From Bradyrhizobium canariense (GTDB lineage: Bacteria > Pseudomonadota > Alphaproteobacteria > Rhizobiales > Xanthobacteraceae): 64,000 bases of DNA. How positions within the stretch are numbered: position 1 is the stretch's first letter; the number at the start of each line of letters is the position of its first letter. A program made the translations under genes and the position numbers. The notes beneath the pieces were generated by a model. It saw nothing but the letters and a program-made list of their open reading frames with translations, had not been told where the DNA came from and did not search any database. Positions 41,186 through 52,290 of this stretch are shown here, piece by piece. The DNA is taken from contig NZ_VSST01000049.1 of NCBI RefSeq assembly GCF_019402665.1, forward strand, positions 62,001 to 126,000, read 5' to 3'.

Positions 41186-42079
41186 TCAGGACGGCCAGCG
41201 CTGCGCCTTGCTCACCACGAAGTCGCGGAACACTTGCACGCGCGCGACCGTCTTCAGCTCTTCCGGATAAACAAAATACGTATCGAGCTGGATCGAATCC
41301 GATTCGCCGAACAGCTGCACGAGGCGGCTCTGTTCTTCGATCAGATAGTCGGGCAGCGCGGCAATGCCGAGGCCCTGCTGACAGGCGCGGACGAGGCCGA
41401 GAATGTTGTTGACCCTGAAATAGGCCTCGCGCGGACCCGAGCCGTTGCGCCCCGCTTCGACCAGCCAGTTGCGGTTCTGAAGATGCGGCGCGAAGTTGCC
41501 GTCGGAGAGCGTGATGATGCGGTGGGAGTCGAGCTCCTCCAGCGTGCGCGGCGTGCCGAAGCGCTTGATGTAATCGGGCGAGCAATAGGCGTGGAAGCCC
41601 ATCGCGAACAGCTTGCGCTGGATGAGATCCGGCTGCGTAGGCTTGCGGGTGCGGATCGCGACATCGGCCTCGCGCATCGACAGGTCGAGCTCCTCGTCTG
41701 TGACGATCAGCGAAATCCGGATTTCCGGATAGAGCGCGGTGAATTCGCCGAGCCTGGGGATCAGCCAGTTGATGCCGACGCCGGGCGTGGTGGTGATCTT
41801 GAGATCGCCGCTCGGCCGCTCGCGGCTGTCGGTCAGTTTGGCGCGCGCTGCCTGCAGCTGCATGAACACGTCATGGGCGGTGCGGAACAAGAGGTCGCCC
41901 TGTTCGGTGAGGATCAGGCCGCGGGCGTGGCGGTGGAACAGCGAGACCGAGAGCTCCTGCTCCAGTGCCGAGACCTGGCGTGACACCGCCGATTGCGACA
42001 GGCCGAGCTGCTCGCCCGCGTGCGTGAAGCTGCCCGCTTCCGCCGCGGCGTGAAACACCTTCAGCTTGTCCCAGTCCAT
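41186..42079 (-). CDS. lsrB: LysR-type regulator, LsrB/VtlR-like
   Basis: This 297-residue LTTR has the winged HTH at residues 1-60 (MDWDKLKVFHAAAEAGSFTH then AGEQLGLSQSAVSRQVSALE) and a periplasmic-binding-like effector domain. The N-terminus matches the rhizobial LsrB / Brucella VtlR regulators, which control small RNAs, LPS and redox genes, and the position directly behind trxB (5 bp from its stop to the longer start) is also as in that group. I choose ATG 42079 because family members begin at MDWDKL; ATG 42109 adds ten residues. It is probably co-transcribed with trxB. The effector is unknown; conserved cysteines suggest redox sensing. Confidence 0.88.
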   Translation of the reverse strand: MDWDKLKVFHAAAEAGSFTHAGEQLGLSQSAVSRQVSALEQELSVSLFHRHARGLILTEQGDLLFRTAHDVFMQLQAARAKLTDSRERPSGDLKITTTPGVGINWLIPRLGEFTALYPEIRISLIVTDEELDLSMREADVAIRTRKPTQPDLIQRKLFAMGFHAYCSPDYIKRFGTPRTLEELDSHRIITLSDGNFAPHLQNRNWLVEAGRNGSGPREAYFRVNNILGLVRACQQGLGIAALPDYLIEEQSRLVQLFGESDSIQLDTYFVYPEELKTVARVQVFRDFVVSKAQRWPS

Positions 42080-42114
42080 ATCCGTAAATCCGTCGCGTGT
42101 TCTTGCCATGATGT

Positions 42115-43080
42115 CTATTCCGCTGCCGCGCGCTCGCTGGCGCGCAGGGCCAAAAATCGTTCCGCCTCGAGCGCTGCCATGCAGCCGAGGCCGGCCGCCG
42201 TGACCGCTTGACGATAGGTCTCGTCGGCGACGTCGCCGGCGGCGAACAGGCCGGGGACCGAGGTGGCGGTCGAGTTCGGGGCGACCTCGACATAGCCCGA
42301 CGGTTTCAGCTTGATCTGGCCGGCCACGAGCTCGGTCGCCGGGGCATGCCCGATCGCGATGAAGACGCCGTCGGTCGGCACGTCGGTCAAGGCGCCGGTC
42401 TTGACGTTCTTCAGTCGCACATGGGTGACCTTGTTCGGGTTCTCGGTGCCGCAGATCTCGTCGACGGCTGAGTCCCAGACCACTTTGATCTTTGGGTGCT
42501 TGAACAGACGCTCCTGCAGGATGCGTTCGGCGCGGAAATGATCGCGACGATGCACGATGGTGACCTGCGAGGCATGGTTGGTGAGGTACAGGGCTTCCTC
42601 GACCGCGGTATTGCCGCCGCCGACCACCACGACGTCCTTGTTGCGGTAGAAGAACCCGTCACAGGTGGCACAGGCCGACACGCCGCCGCCCTGGAATTTC
42701 GCTTCGGACGGCAGCCCGAGCCAGCGCGCCTGGGCGCCGGTGGCGAGGATGACGGTGTCGGCGAGATAGACGTCGCCGCTATCGCAGGTCAGGCGAAAGG
42801 GTCGCTGCGAGGTGTCGAGCTTCGTCACCAGATCGGTCTTGATCTGGGTGCCCACATGCAGCGCCTGCTTCTCCATCTGCTCCATCAGCCAGGGGCCCTG
42901 GATCACGTCGGCGAAACCGGGATAGTTCTCGACGTCGGTGGTGATGGTGAGCTGGCCGCCTGCCTGGATGCCCTGGATCAGGATCGGCTCGAGCATCGCG
43001 CGCGCGGCGTAGATCGCCGCCGTGTAGCCGGCGGGGCCGGAGCCGATGATGACGACCTTTGCATGGACAGCGGCGGACAT
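42115..43080 (-). CDS. trxB: Thioredoxin reductase TrxB
   Basis: This 321-residue flavoenzyme transfers electrons from NADPH to thioredoxin. It has the FAD site VVIIGSGPAGYTAAIYAARA, the redox pair CATC in SACATCDGFFYRNKDVVVVG followed by the NADPH site GGGNTAVEEALYL, and the C-terminal FAD motif GLFAAGDVADETYRQAVTAA. Length and motifs are standard. It is the first gene of a pair with the LsrB-like regulator and divergent from an Lrp-type regulator, an arrangement common in rhizobia. The ATG at 43080 is preceded by GAAAGGCATC. Confidence 0.96.
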   Translation of the reverse strand: MSAAVHAKVVIIGSGPAGYTAAIYAARAMLEPILIQGIQAGGQLTITTDVENYPGFADVIQGPWLMEQMEKQALHVGTQIKTDLVTKLDTSQRPFRLTCDSGDVYLADTVILATGAQARWLGLPSEAKFQGGGVSACATCDGFFYRNKDVVVVGGGNTAVEEALYLTNHASQVTIVHRRDHFRAERILQERLFKHPKIKVVWDSAVDEICGTENPNKVTHVRLKNVKTGALTDVPTDGVFIAIGHAPATELVAGQIKLKPSGYVEVAPNSTATSVPGLFAAGDVADETYRQAVTAAGLGCMAALEAERFLALRASERAAAE

Positions 43081-43345
43081 TTCGACAGATGCCTTTCACG
43101 GGGGACTGCAGCGCGGGCGCGGAACGTGCCGGGAGGCCTCGCGGAGGCGCTGAAATATCAGAGGTAATCTAAGCCTTCTGGTGAGCTATGCAAGAATTGC
43201 ATTCCCTGTCGGCGGATTTTTCCAACAGGGAACAAAAGTCGATTGCGCTGCACGCGCAATAAAATTGCGCCGGTCGTGCGGTCTGGGCTATGAGGATTGC
43301 GACAGACCCACCAATACCGCCGTAAAGGCCAGGAGTTCCAATCAC

Positions 43346-43825
43346 GTGTCGCGGAACCTAGACGAGATCGACCTGAAGATTCTCACCGAGATTCAGGCCG
43401 ACGGTCGAATCACGAATGTCGAGCTGGCCAAGCGCGTCGGCATTTCGCCACCGCCCTGCCTGCGCCGAGTCCGTGCGCTGGAGGAGGAGGGGTATATCCA
43501 TGGCTATCGCGGGCTTCTGGACGCACGAAAGCTCGGCTTCGACGTCACGGTGTTTGCCGCAGTGCACCTCTCCAGCCAGGCCGAGGCCGATTTGCGCGCC
43601 TTCGAGGAGTTCGTCCGCGCCGAGCCGCTGGTGCGCGAGTGCTGGATGTTGTCCGGCGAGGTCGATTTCATCCTGAAATGCGTCGCGCCCGACATGGCCA
43701 CCTTCCAGGATTTCGTCACCCATTTGACCGCCGCTCCACACGTCCGCAACGTGCGAACCTCGCTGGTGCTGCACAATTCGAAATACGAGGCGGCCGTGCC
43801 GCTGGACGTGAGGGGACGAAGGTAG
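43346..43825 (+). CDS. Lrp/AsnC-family transcriptional regulator
   Basis: This 159-residue regulator has the N-terminal HTH (DEIDLKILTEIQADGRITNV then ELAKRVGISPPPCLRRVRAL) and a C-terminal RAM/AsnC effector domain (VFAAVHLSSQAEADLRAFEE). The GTG at 43346 with AGGAG at 43331-43335 sets the start and leads directly into MSRNLDEID; longer upstream frames have no binding site. It is divergent from trxB over 265 bp. Such proteins sense an amino acid; the ligand is unknown. A bidirectional terminator follows. Confidence 0.92.
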   Translation: MSRNLDEIDLKILTEIQADGRITNVELAKRVGISPPPCLRRVRALEEEGYIHGYRGLLDARKLGFDVTVFAAVHLSSQAEADLRAFEEFVRAEPLVRECWMLSGEVDFILKCVAPDMATFQDFVTHLTAAPHVRNVRTSLVLHNSKYEAAVPLDVRGRR

Positions 43826-43860
43826 CGCCTCCTCCGTCACTGCCAGCAACACGCAGCAAC

Positions 43861-43889
43861 AAAAAGGCCGCGCAGTGCGCGGCCTTTTT
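43861..43889. terminator. Bidirectional terminator between lrp-like gene and greA
   Basis: A 13-bp perfect stem AAAAAGGCCGCGC / GCGCGGCCTTTTT with the loop AGT serves both convergent genes. Confidence 0.92.
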
Positions 43890-43913
43890 CAAATCACACG
43901 CAACGGCAAATCG

Positions 43914-44387
43914 CTACCGCCACTCCACCTTGGTGATCTCATAAGCCTTGGCGCCGCCGGGTGCATTGACCTCGACGGTTGAGCCCTTCTTCTTGCCGAT
44001 CAGCGCGCGCGCGAGCGGCGAGGTGATAGAGATGCGGCCCTTCTTGGCGTCGGCCTCGACCTCGCCGACGATCTGCCACACCGTCTTCTTCTCGGTGTCC
44101 TCGTCGACCAGCGTCACGGTCGCGCCGAACTTGATGGTGTCGCCGGACAGCTTCGAGATGTCGATGATGTCGGCGCGCGCGAGCTTGTCCTCGAGCTCGG
44201 CGATGCGGCCTTCATTGTGGGACTGCTCTTCCTTCGCGGCGTGGTATTCCGCGTTCTCCGAAAGGTCTCCGTGCGAGCGCGCCTCGGCGATATGCTCGAT
44301 GATCCGCGGACGGTCCTCCGACTGGCGCTTCTTCAGTTCTTCCCCGAGTGCGGCAAAGCCGCCCGCTGTCATCGGTACCTTTTCCAT
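43914..44387 (-). CDS. greA: Transcription elongation factor GreA
   Basis: This 157-residue protein rescues backtracked RNA polymerase by stimulating transcript cleavage. The N-terminal coiled coil (KKRQSEDRPRIIEHIAEARS, then HGDLSENAEYHAAKEEQSHN) carries the acidic tip D and E residues, and the C-terminal FKBP-like domain has DEDTEKKTVWQIVGEVEADA and ISITSPLARALIGKKKGS. The start at 44387 gives the standard length; a longer upstream frame lacks GreA character. It lies downstream of carB on the same strand, 210 bp apart, so joint transcription is possible. Confidence 0.96.
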   Translation of the reverse strand: MEKVPMTAGGFAALGEELKKRQSEDRPRIIEHIAEARSHGDLSENAEYHAAKEEQSHNEGRIAELEDKLARADIIDISKLSGDTIKFGATVTLVDEDTEKKTVWQIVGEVEADAKKGRISITSPLARALIGKKKGSTVEVNAPGGAKAYEITKVEWR

Positions 44388-44600
44388 CTCTTCTCTCGTC
44401 CTTCGGTCGCGCGCGCCCTGACATGTCAGCGCGCACGCAACTTGATTCGTCAGTTCTGTCCGGGGGCTCAACGCGCGTGCCGCCGAACGTTCATATGGGC
44501 TTGGCGCCGGAACAGAACAACCATATGGCCGGACAGTTCCTCCGGCCATAGTGGCTTCATCGCCAATCACTTAGCGGGAGATTGGGCCTCCCGCTCGCGA

Positions 44601-48065
<3,465 letters not shown>

Positions 48066-48093
48066 CAACTCTCGCCGAAGTGGAATTTGGGCA

Positions 48094-48126
48094 CAAAAAA
48101 AGGGCGCGCCTGCTGCGCGTCCCTTT
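48094..48126 (-). terminator. Rho-independent terminator between MFS gene and carB
   Basis: On the minus strand GGGACGCGC pairs with GCGCGCCC across the loop AGCAG (one bulge) and runs into eight T, just before the carB start. It ends the MFS transcript, so carB needs its own promoter or partial read-through. Confidence 0.78.
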
Positions 48127-48210
48127 GGCCGAGAGCGCGGTGGTCCCCCCTCGCGCGCGGGGTGGGTCTTAGACCAGTTTTCGGGGCGGCGAAACCCCGA
48201 AAAACGCCCA

Positions 48211-49380
48211 TCAACCGGCAATTTTGACCGGTTTTGGCCTGGCCTGCCAGCCCCGGGCGAGATGGACCAGAAGAGCCGCCGAAACGCTCAATCCGCCGAC
48301 CCAGCCGAGATCGGCCGGGCTCCACGCCGCAAGCACGGCGCCGCCCAAGGCACCGCCGATCGCAAAGCCGAGATACATGGCCGAGGCGTTGAGCGAGAGC
48401 GCGATCATCGAGGCCTGCGGCTCGATCCGGATGATGCTGGCGACCTGGGCCGGGTAGAACGCCCATCCCGAGATGCCCCAGAGGAAGATCGCGCCCAGCA
48501 CCGCGTAATGCGCCTGTCCCGGCATCAGCTTCAGGACCAGCGAATGCAGGATCAGCGCGCTGGCCATGCCGGCAAGCCCGAGACCTGCTGTGGCGAGCGT
48601 GCCGAGCCGGTCGGCCAGGACGCCGCCGAGCATGTTCCCGATCGCGGCGGCGCCGCCGAACACCAGCAGCGCGAGGCTGATCTGCGACGCATCAAATCCA
48701 AGACCGCGCAGCGGGACCGCGAAATAGGTGAACACTGTGAAGCCGCCGAGCGCCCATAAGATCGTGATCAGAAGCGCCGTCAGGACATTGCGGTGACGCG
48801 CCACCGCCAGCCGATCGCTGAGCGAGGCCGTGTTGCGGGGCAGGCCGCGGGGCAGGCCGAGCAGGAGGCCGGCGAGCGCAACGGCACCGATCAGGGCGAC
48901 CATGGCAAAGGTCGCGCGCCAGCCGAGCATGCTGCCGACGAGATTGCCGAGGGGAACGCCGATGACGGTCGCAACCGTGAGGCCCGAGGTGACGAGTGCC
49001 ACCGCGCGGCCGCGTCGCTCCGGCGCGGCGACGGCCACGGATACGGCCAGCGCGGTCGGCATGCACAGCCCGGAGCCCAGCGCCATCAGCATGCGCGAGG
49101 CCAGCAGCAGGGCGTAATTCGACGCCACCATCGCCGCGAGGTTTCCGGCGATGAAGGTCGATAGCGCCAGGGCCAGCACGGTGCGGCGGTCGATATTGTT
49201 CAGCGTCACCGCCAGGATCGGGGAGCCGACCGCATAGGTGAGAGCATAGGCCGTGACCAACTGGCCGGCGGCGGGGACTGAAATCGCCAGGTCGGTGGCG
49301 ATCGACGGCAAAAGCCCTGCAATGACAAAGCCTTCCGTGCCGATCGCAAAGGCCGCCAAGGCCAACCAGAATACGCTCAT
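48211..49380 (-). CDS. MFS transporter, DHA1 drug/sugar-efflux type
   Basis: This 389-residue inner-membrane protein has 12 predicted helices, starting MSVFWLALAAFAIGTEGFVI, the AraJ/Bcr-like DHA1 signature with the TEGF motif at helix 1. The loop between helices 2 and 3 carries LNNIDRRTVLALAL (MFS A-like) and helix 5 the motif C-like VTSGLTVATVIGVPLGNLVG. I choose ATG 49380 with GGGAT 7 nt upstream; a TTG at 49401 would lie inside the operator. It is divergent from an ArsR gene and separated by two operators, so it is probably controlled by that regulator. Confidence 0.9.
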   Translation of the reverse strand: MSVFWLALAAFAIGTEGFVIAGLLPSIATDLAISVPAAGQLVTAYALTYAVGSPILAVTLNNIDRRTVLALALSTFIAGNLAAMVASNYALLLASRMLMALGSGLCMPTALAVSVAVAAPERRGRAVALVTSGLTVATVIGVPLGNLVGSMLGWRATFAMVALIGAVALAGLLLGLPRGLPRNTASLSDRLAVARHRNVLTALLITILWALGGFTVFTYFAVPLRGLGFDASQISLALLVFGGAAAIGNMLGGVLADRLGTLATAGLGLAGMASALILHSLVLKLMPGQAHYAVLGAIFLWGISGWAFYPAQVASIIRIEPQASMIALSLNASAMYLGFAIGGALGGAVLAAWSPADLGWVGGLSVSAALLVHLARGWQARPKPVKIAG

Positions 49381-49395
49381 CCGAGAAATCCCGAT

Positions 49396-49413
49396 GTTCA
49401 ACGTTTATTGAAC
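49396..49413. promoter_or_regulatory. Operator 1: GTTCAA-CGTTTA-TTGAAC
   Basis: This 18-bp interrupted palindrome has perfect 6-bp half sites. It lies just before the MFS start codon, where a repressor would block its transcription. It is identical in half sites and spacing to the site at 49444-49461, 48 bp away. Confidence 0.8.
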
Positions 49414-49443
49414 TATCGATGGGACGGGGTCAGGAGTCAATTG

Positions 49444-49461
49444 GTTCAAGAACTATTGAAC
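49444..49461. promoter_or_regulatory. Operator 2: GTTCAA-GAACTA-TTGAAC over the arsR promoter
   Basis: Second copy of the palindrome. Its right half TTGAAC (49456-49461) also works as a -35 hexamer, with TATGAT at 49478-49483 as -10 after a 16-bp spacer, so binding here would repress the arsR-family gene. The predicted transcript starts only a few bases before the ATG at 49493, so the mRNA would be nearly leaderless. Confidence 0.8.
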
Positions 49462-49492
49462 ATCGAGGCGATTTCACTATGATCCTCAGACC

Positions 49493-49864
49493 ATGAGCCG
49501 CACGCCTCCCCACCCCACCCGCGAGCAGATCGAACTGCCGATGGTTCTGGATTGCCTGAGCGACCCGATCAGGTTGACGATTGTGTATCAGCTCGCGCAG
49601 CAGGAACGTGTCAGCGGCGAGCTGTGCTGCGGCGATTTCAACGGGCTCGCGGGCAAATCAAACCTCGCCTATCACTTCGCCAAGCTGCGCGAATGCGGCC
49701 TGATGCAGACCCGCGTCGCCGGCACCAACCGCTTCGTGCGGCTGCGCCGCGAGGATCTGGACGCACGTTTTCCGGGCCTGCTCGATGCCGTCATCGCCTC
49801 CGCGGCAAAGGATGCCGACCGGCTGCGACTCTTGCCTGAATGTGAAGTGGTCGAGGCGGAGTGA
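49493..49864 (+). CDS. ArsR-family transcriptional repressor
   Basis: This 123-residue protein has a winged HTH (LDCLSDPIRLTIVYQLAQQE, then LAGKSNLAYHFAKLRECGLM and TRVAGTNRFVRLRREDLDA) of the ArsR type, and a C-terminal acidic tail. A CC pair in ELCCGDF just before the recognition region could act as a redox or metal sensor, but the classic CVC arsenic motif is absent. It is divergent from the MFS gene. Two identical palindromic sites lie between them, one overlapping its own promoter. It probably represses itself and the pump until a ligand or thiol oxidation releases it. Confidence 0.9.
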   Translation: MSRTPPHPTREQIELPMVLDCLSDPIRLTIVYQLAQQERVSGELCCGDFNGLAGKSNLAYHFAKLRECGLMQTRVAGTNRFVRLRREDLDARFPGLLDAVIASAAKDADRLRLLPECEVVEAE

Positions 49865-49985
49865 GGATTGGTCGGCCAGTCCGTCTACGCATGCGCTTCG
49901 CTCCAGCTACGCCGGACACGCTTCGCCCTTCGCCCTTCGGGCTTCGCGTGGCGGCGCCACGCGTAGCCCCCGCAGGGGCGAAGCG

Positions 49986-50061
49986 TGGAGACCCGGCCTG
50001 GATTTGAACCAGGATAAAGAGCGATGCATCGCCCTCGCGTAGACACTTCCGCCACCGGGCC
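49986..50061 (-). tRNA. tRNA-like element with abnormal anticodon arm (possible pseudo-tRNA)
   Basis: On the minus strand these 76 bases have a 7-bp acceptor stem (GGCCCGG with CCGGGTC, one G-U), a perfect T arm (CCTGG-TTCAAAT-CCAGG), a discriminator T and an encoded CCA. The D arm resembles tRNA-Leu (GGTGGCGGAAGTG...CTACGCG), but the GG of the D loop is missing. The anticodon arm forms a stem of 5 to 8 bp closing a loop of 6 or 8 nt around ATGCAT instead of 7, so no certain anticodon can be read. It may be a decayed tRNA-Leu or a non-canonical tRNA-like RNA. Confidence 0.5.
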
Positions 50062-50151
50062 GCGGCGATCATTGCCGATCAGGGTGCGACAAGCCACCTC
50101 AGGCAGACGTTATGCTTAACGAACCCAGGAAACTCACCGAACCCAAGAAAC

Positions 50152-50853
50152 TTACCGAACCAACGGCGGCCGCGCGACGAACGTCATGCGCCAGCGATTG
50201 TGGCCGATATTGCGGTGAGCGCGCTGGACCGCGAAGCCGGCTATCTTGAGCTTGGCGGTGATCTCCTCCTCACTGTAGCGCTGCAGCCCGATGCGCGTGC
50301 GCAGATGACGGTAATCCGACAGTGCGGTGCTGATCAGCCCGATCAGCGCATCTTTCAAAAAGCCGTGACGCAGGCCGAAGCTGAGCAGCGCCGTGACGTC
50401 CCTGAACATGCCGACATTGGGCTGGAGGATGTCGCCGAGCACGAGCTTGCCGGAGGGCTTTAGGATACGCCGGAAATTGAGGAGCGCGGTGTCGAGCTCG
50501 TCCGGCGTCATGTATTGCGCGACCGAGTTCATCACGACGAGATCGATCGACTGCTCCTGCATGTTGTGGACGTCGTCGAGCGAGCGGACGCGGATTTTCG
50601 TGTTCGGGGCAAAGCGCGCGATCAACCGGCCGCGCACGCCGGGCGCGGGCTCGGCGAGGATCAGCTTTCCACAGGCCGCAGCGACCTCGCTCGCCGACAG
50701 CGCCTCGCCGCAGGCATAGTCGAGCACGGTCGCCTCGGGCGAAGAGATGTAGCCGATAATGTCCCGCGCGATAATCTGGAAGTGCAAGTCGCGATGCAGC
50801 TTGCTGACATAGATCGTGTGCGTCGAGTCGTAATAGTCGATCCAATCGTCCAT
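50152..50853 (-). CDS. SAM-dependent methyltransferase (class I)
   Basis: This 233-residue soluble protein has a Rossmann methyltransferase core: motif I VLDYACGEALSASEVAAACG, motif II ILAEPAPGVRG, an acidic loop SIDLVVMNSVAQYMTPDELD and the later strand LKPSGKLVLGDIL. The substrate is unknown; the arrangement is that of methyltransferase type 11/12 proteins. It begins MDDWIDYYDSTHTIYV at 50853. It is divergent from the Dps gene, with 113 bp between them. The final residues (NRWRMTFVARPPLVR) complete the fold. Confidence 0.86.
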   Translation of the reverse strand: MDDWIDYYDSTHTIYVSKLHRDLHFQIIARDIIGYISSPEATVLDYACGEALSASEVAAACGKLILAEPAPGVRGRLIARFAPNTKIRVRSLDDVHNMQEQSIDLVVMNSVAQYMTPDELDTALLNFRRILKPSGKLVLGDILQPNVGMFRDVTALLSFGLRHGFLKDALIGLISTALSDYRHLRTRIGLQRYSEEEITAKLKIAGFAVQRAHRNIGHNRWRMTFVARPPLVR

Positions 50854-50966
50854 GGTCGTCGAGGGTCCCGGCCAAACGGTTCCGATGCAGGAACCGGCGC
50901 TGCCCGCCTGCGTTAGGGGTGCGGCGGCGCGCCGTCAATGTCCGCGTCCTAACAGGAAGGTTTCCC

Positions 50967-51491
50967 GTGAGCAAAGCCCCACAAAAGGTCTCGCCCGACC
51001 TCGACACACCCACCGATCTGTCGTCCCAGGCGGTCAACAAGGTTTCGGAGGCGCTCAACGTGCTTCTGGCCGATGCGTTCGCGCTGTATCTGAAGACCAA
51101 GAATTTCCACTGGCATATCAGCGGCCGGCATTTCCGCGACTATCATTTGCTGCTCGACGAACAGTCCGACCAGATTTTCGCCACCACCGACCAACTCGCC
51201 GAGCGCGTCCGCAAGATCGGCGGTACCACGCTGAAATCGATCGGGCAGATCGCCAAGCTCCAGACCATCAAGGACAACAACGAAGATTATGTCCCGCCGC
51301 GCGAGATGCTGCGCGAGCTGATGCAGGACAACAAGCATGTCGCCGCGGCAATGCGCAAGGCACACGAGGTCTGCGACGACGCCGGTGACGTCGCCAGCGC
51401 CAGCATCCTCGAAAACTTCATCGACGAGACCGAGCGCCGCACCTGGTTCCTGTTCGAAGCCACGAGACAGGAAGGTGCGAACGAGGCGTAG
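50967..51491 (+). CDS. dps: Dps family ferritin-like DNA-protection protein
   Basis: This 174-residue protein forms the 12-mer that stores iron and protects DNA during starvation or peroxide stress. It has the helix-A and helix-B ferroxidase residues (KTKNFHWHISGRHFRDYHLL then LDEQSDQIFATTDQLAERVR) with the conserved H, H, D and E, and the helix-D region DVASASILENFIDETERRTW. The GTG at 50967, with AGGAAGG 7 nt upstream, sets the start; the frame upstream of it is not conserved in kind. It is divergent from the methyltransferase gene. Confidence 0.92.
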   Translation: MSKAPQKVSPDLDTPTDLSSQAVNKVSEALNVLLADAFALYLKTKNFHWHISGRHFRDYHLLLDEQSDQIFATTDQLAERVRKIGGTTLKSIGQIAKLQTIKDNNEDYVPPREMLRELMQDNKHVAAAMRKAHEVCDDAGDVASASILENFIDETERRTWFLFEATRQEGANEA

Positions 51492-51499
51492 GATAGGTC

Positions 51500-51587
51500 G
51501 TAGGGTGGATTAGCCGCAGGCGTAATCCACCGCCTCTGCCTCCGCGGAAACAGAAGAGGTGGGTTACGCTTCGCTAACCCACCCTAC
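51500..51587. repeat. Palindromic repeat, second copy of the GTAGGGTGGGTTAG family
   Basis: Starts GTAGGGTGGATTAG and ends CTAACCCACCCTAC, with the internal GTAATCCACC / GGTGGGTTAC pairing. Same family as 10433-10547, again between two convergent genes. Confidence 0.8.
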
Positions 51588-51603
51588 TGCAACGTCTTTG
51601 TAG

Positions 51604-52125
51604 CTACCGCCACAACCGCATCAGCGCGCCATTCTTGCCCGTCACCGGATCGGCCGGCGGCAGCGCGACCTTTGGAATCGTCTTCAGCGCCTTGGCGTGG
51701 TTCTCCGGCGTTGCGCGGGTGACCTCCATCTTCGCGCCCGGCGGATAGGCGCCGATCACACAGAAATCCGCGCTCGCCTTAATGCGTTGGTGACCTGTGC
51801 CGGCGGGCAGGATCGCGACGTCGCCGGCCTTGATCTCCAGCTCCTGGCCGTGGTCGCCGCCGAAGCGAACGCGGGCGCTGCCACGCGCAACCCCGAGCAC
51901 CTCGTGCACCGTCGCATGATAATGCAGATAATCGAAGACGCCATTGCGCCACGTGCTGCCCCAGCCGTTCGCTTCGAACAAGCGTTCGATTGTCTCTTCC
52001 GGCTGTCTGGAATCAAGCTTCACTGCGGCCTGGTAGACCAGGAAGGGGAGGATATTGTTCGGCACGAGCCCGTCATCCTCAAACACGATGGCGAGCGGCT
52101 CGGCATTGTCGCGGACGACGGACAT
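51604..52125 (-). CDS. Cupin domain protein
   Basis: This 173-residue protein has a single cupin barrel. Motif 1 is YLHYHATVHEVLGVARGSAR with two His and one Glu for metal binding, and motif 2 is KAGDVAILPAGTGHQRI with the third His. This four-ligand pattern is intact, so a metal-dependent isomerase, dioxygenase or sensor role is possible; rhizobial relatives are uncharacterised. The N-terminal 45 residues are extra to the barrel. It begins MSVVRDNAEPLAIVFEDDGL. It lies upstream of nothing on its strand until the Dps gene, which is convergent. Confidence 0.85.
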   Translation of the reverse strand: MSVVRDNAEPLAIVFEDDGLVPNNILPFLVYQAAVKLDSRQPEETIERLFEANGWGSTWRNGVFDYLHYHATVHEVLGVARGSARVRFGGDHGQELEIKAGDVAILPAGTGHQRIKASADFCVIGAYPPGAKMEVTRATPENHAKALKTIPKVALPPADPVTGKNGALMRLWR

Positions 52126-52228
52126 AAGGGCTCCTGCGTGAGCGTAGCAGGGATCAACGACAGGAATTGAGCGGCGTTCCTCGTTCCGCTGTCATTCCGG
52201 GTTCGCGCTGCGCTGCGCCCCGGAACGA

Positions 52229-52254
52229 CAAAAGCCCGGGAGAAGACCCGGGCT
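52229..52254 (-). terminator. Rho-independent terminator of carA
   Basis: On the minus strand AGCCCGGG pairs with CCCGGGCT around a 6-nt loop and is followed by TTTT. It lies 37 bp after the carA stop. The neighbouring 52189-52228 sequence is a partial copy of the GTCATTCCGGG repeat seen at 54849-54972. Confidence 0.8.
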
Positions 52255-52290
52255 CGATGTCGTCATAGCAGTTGCAGGAGAGCGCGCGCC

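Noticed and set aside
42080..42109. Longer N-terminus of the LsrB-like regulator
   Set aside because: Members of this group begin at MDWDKL; the extra ten residues have no helix-turn-helix content, although the longer start cannot be excluded.
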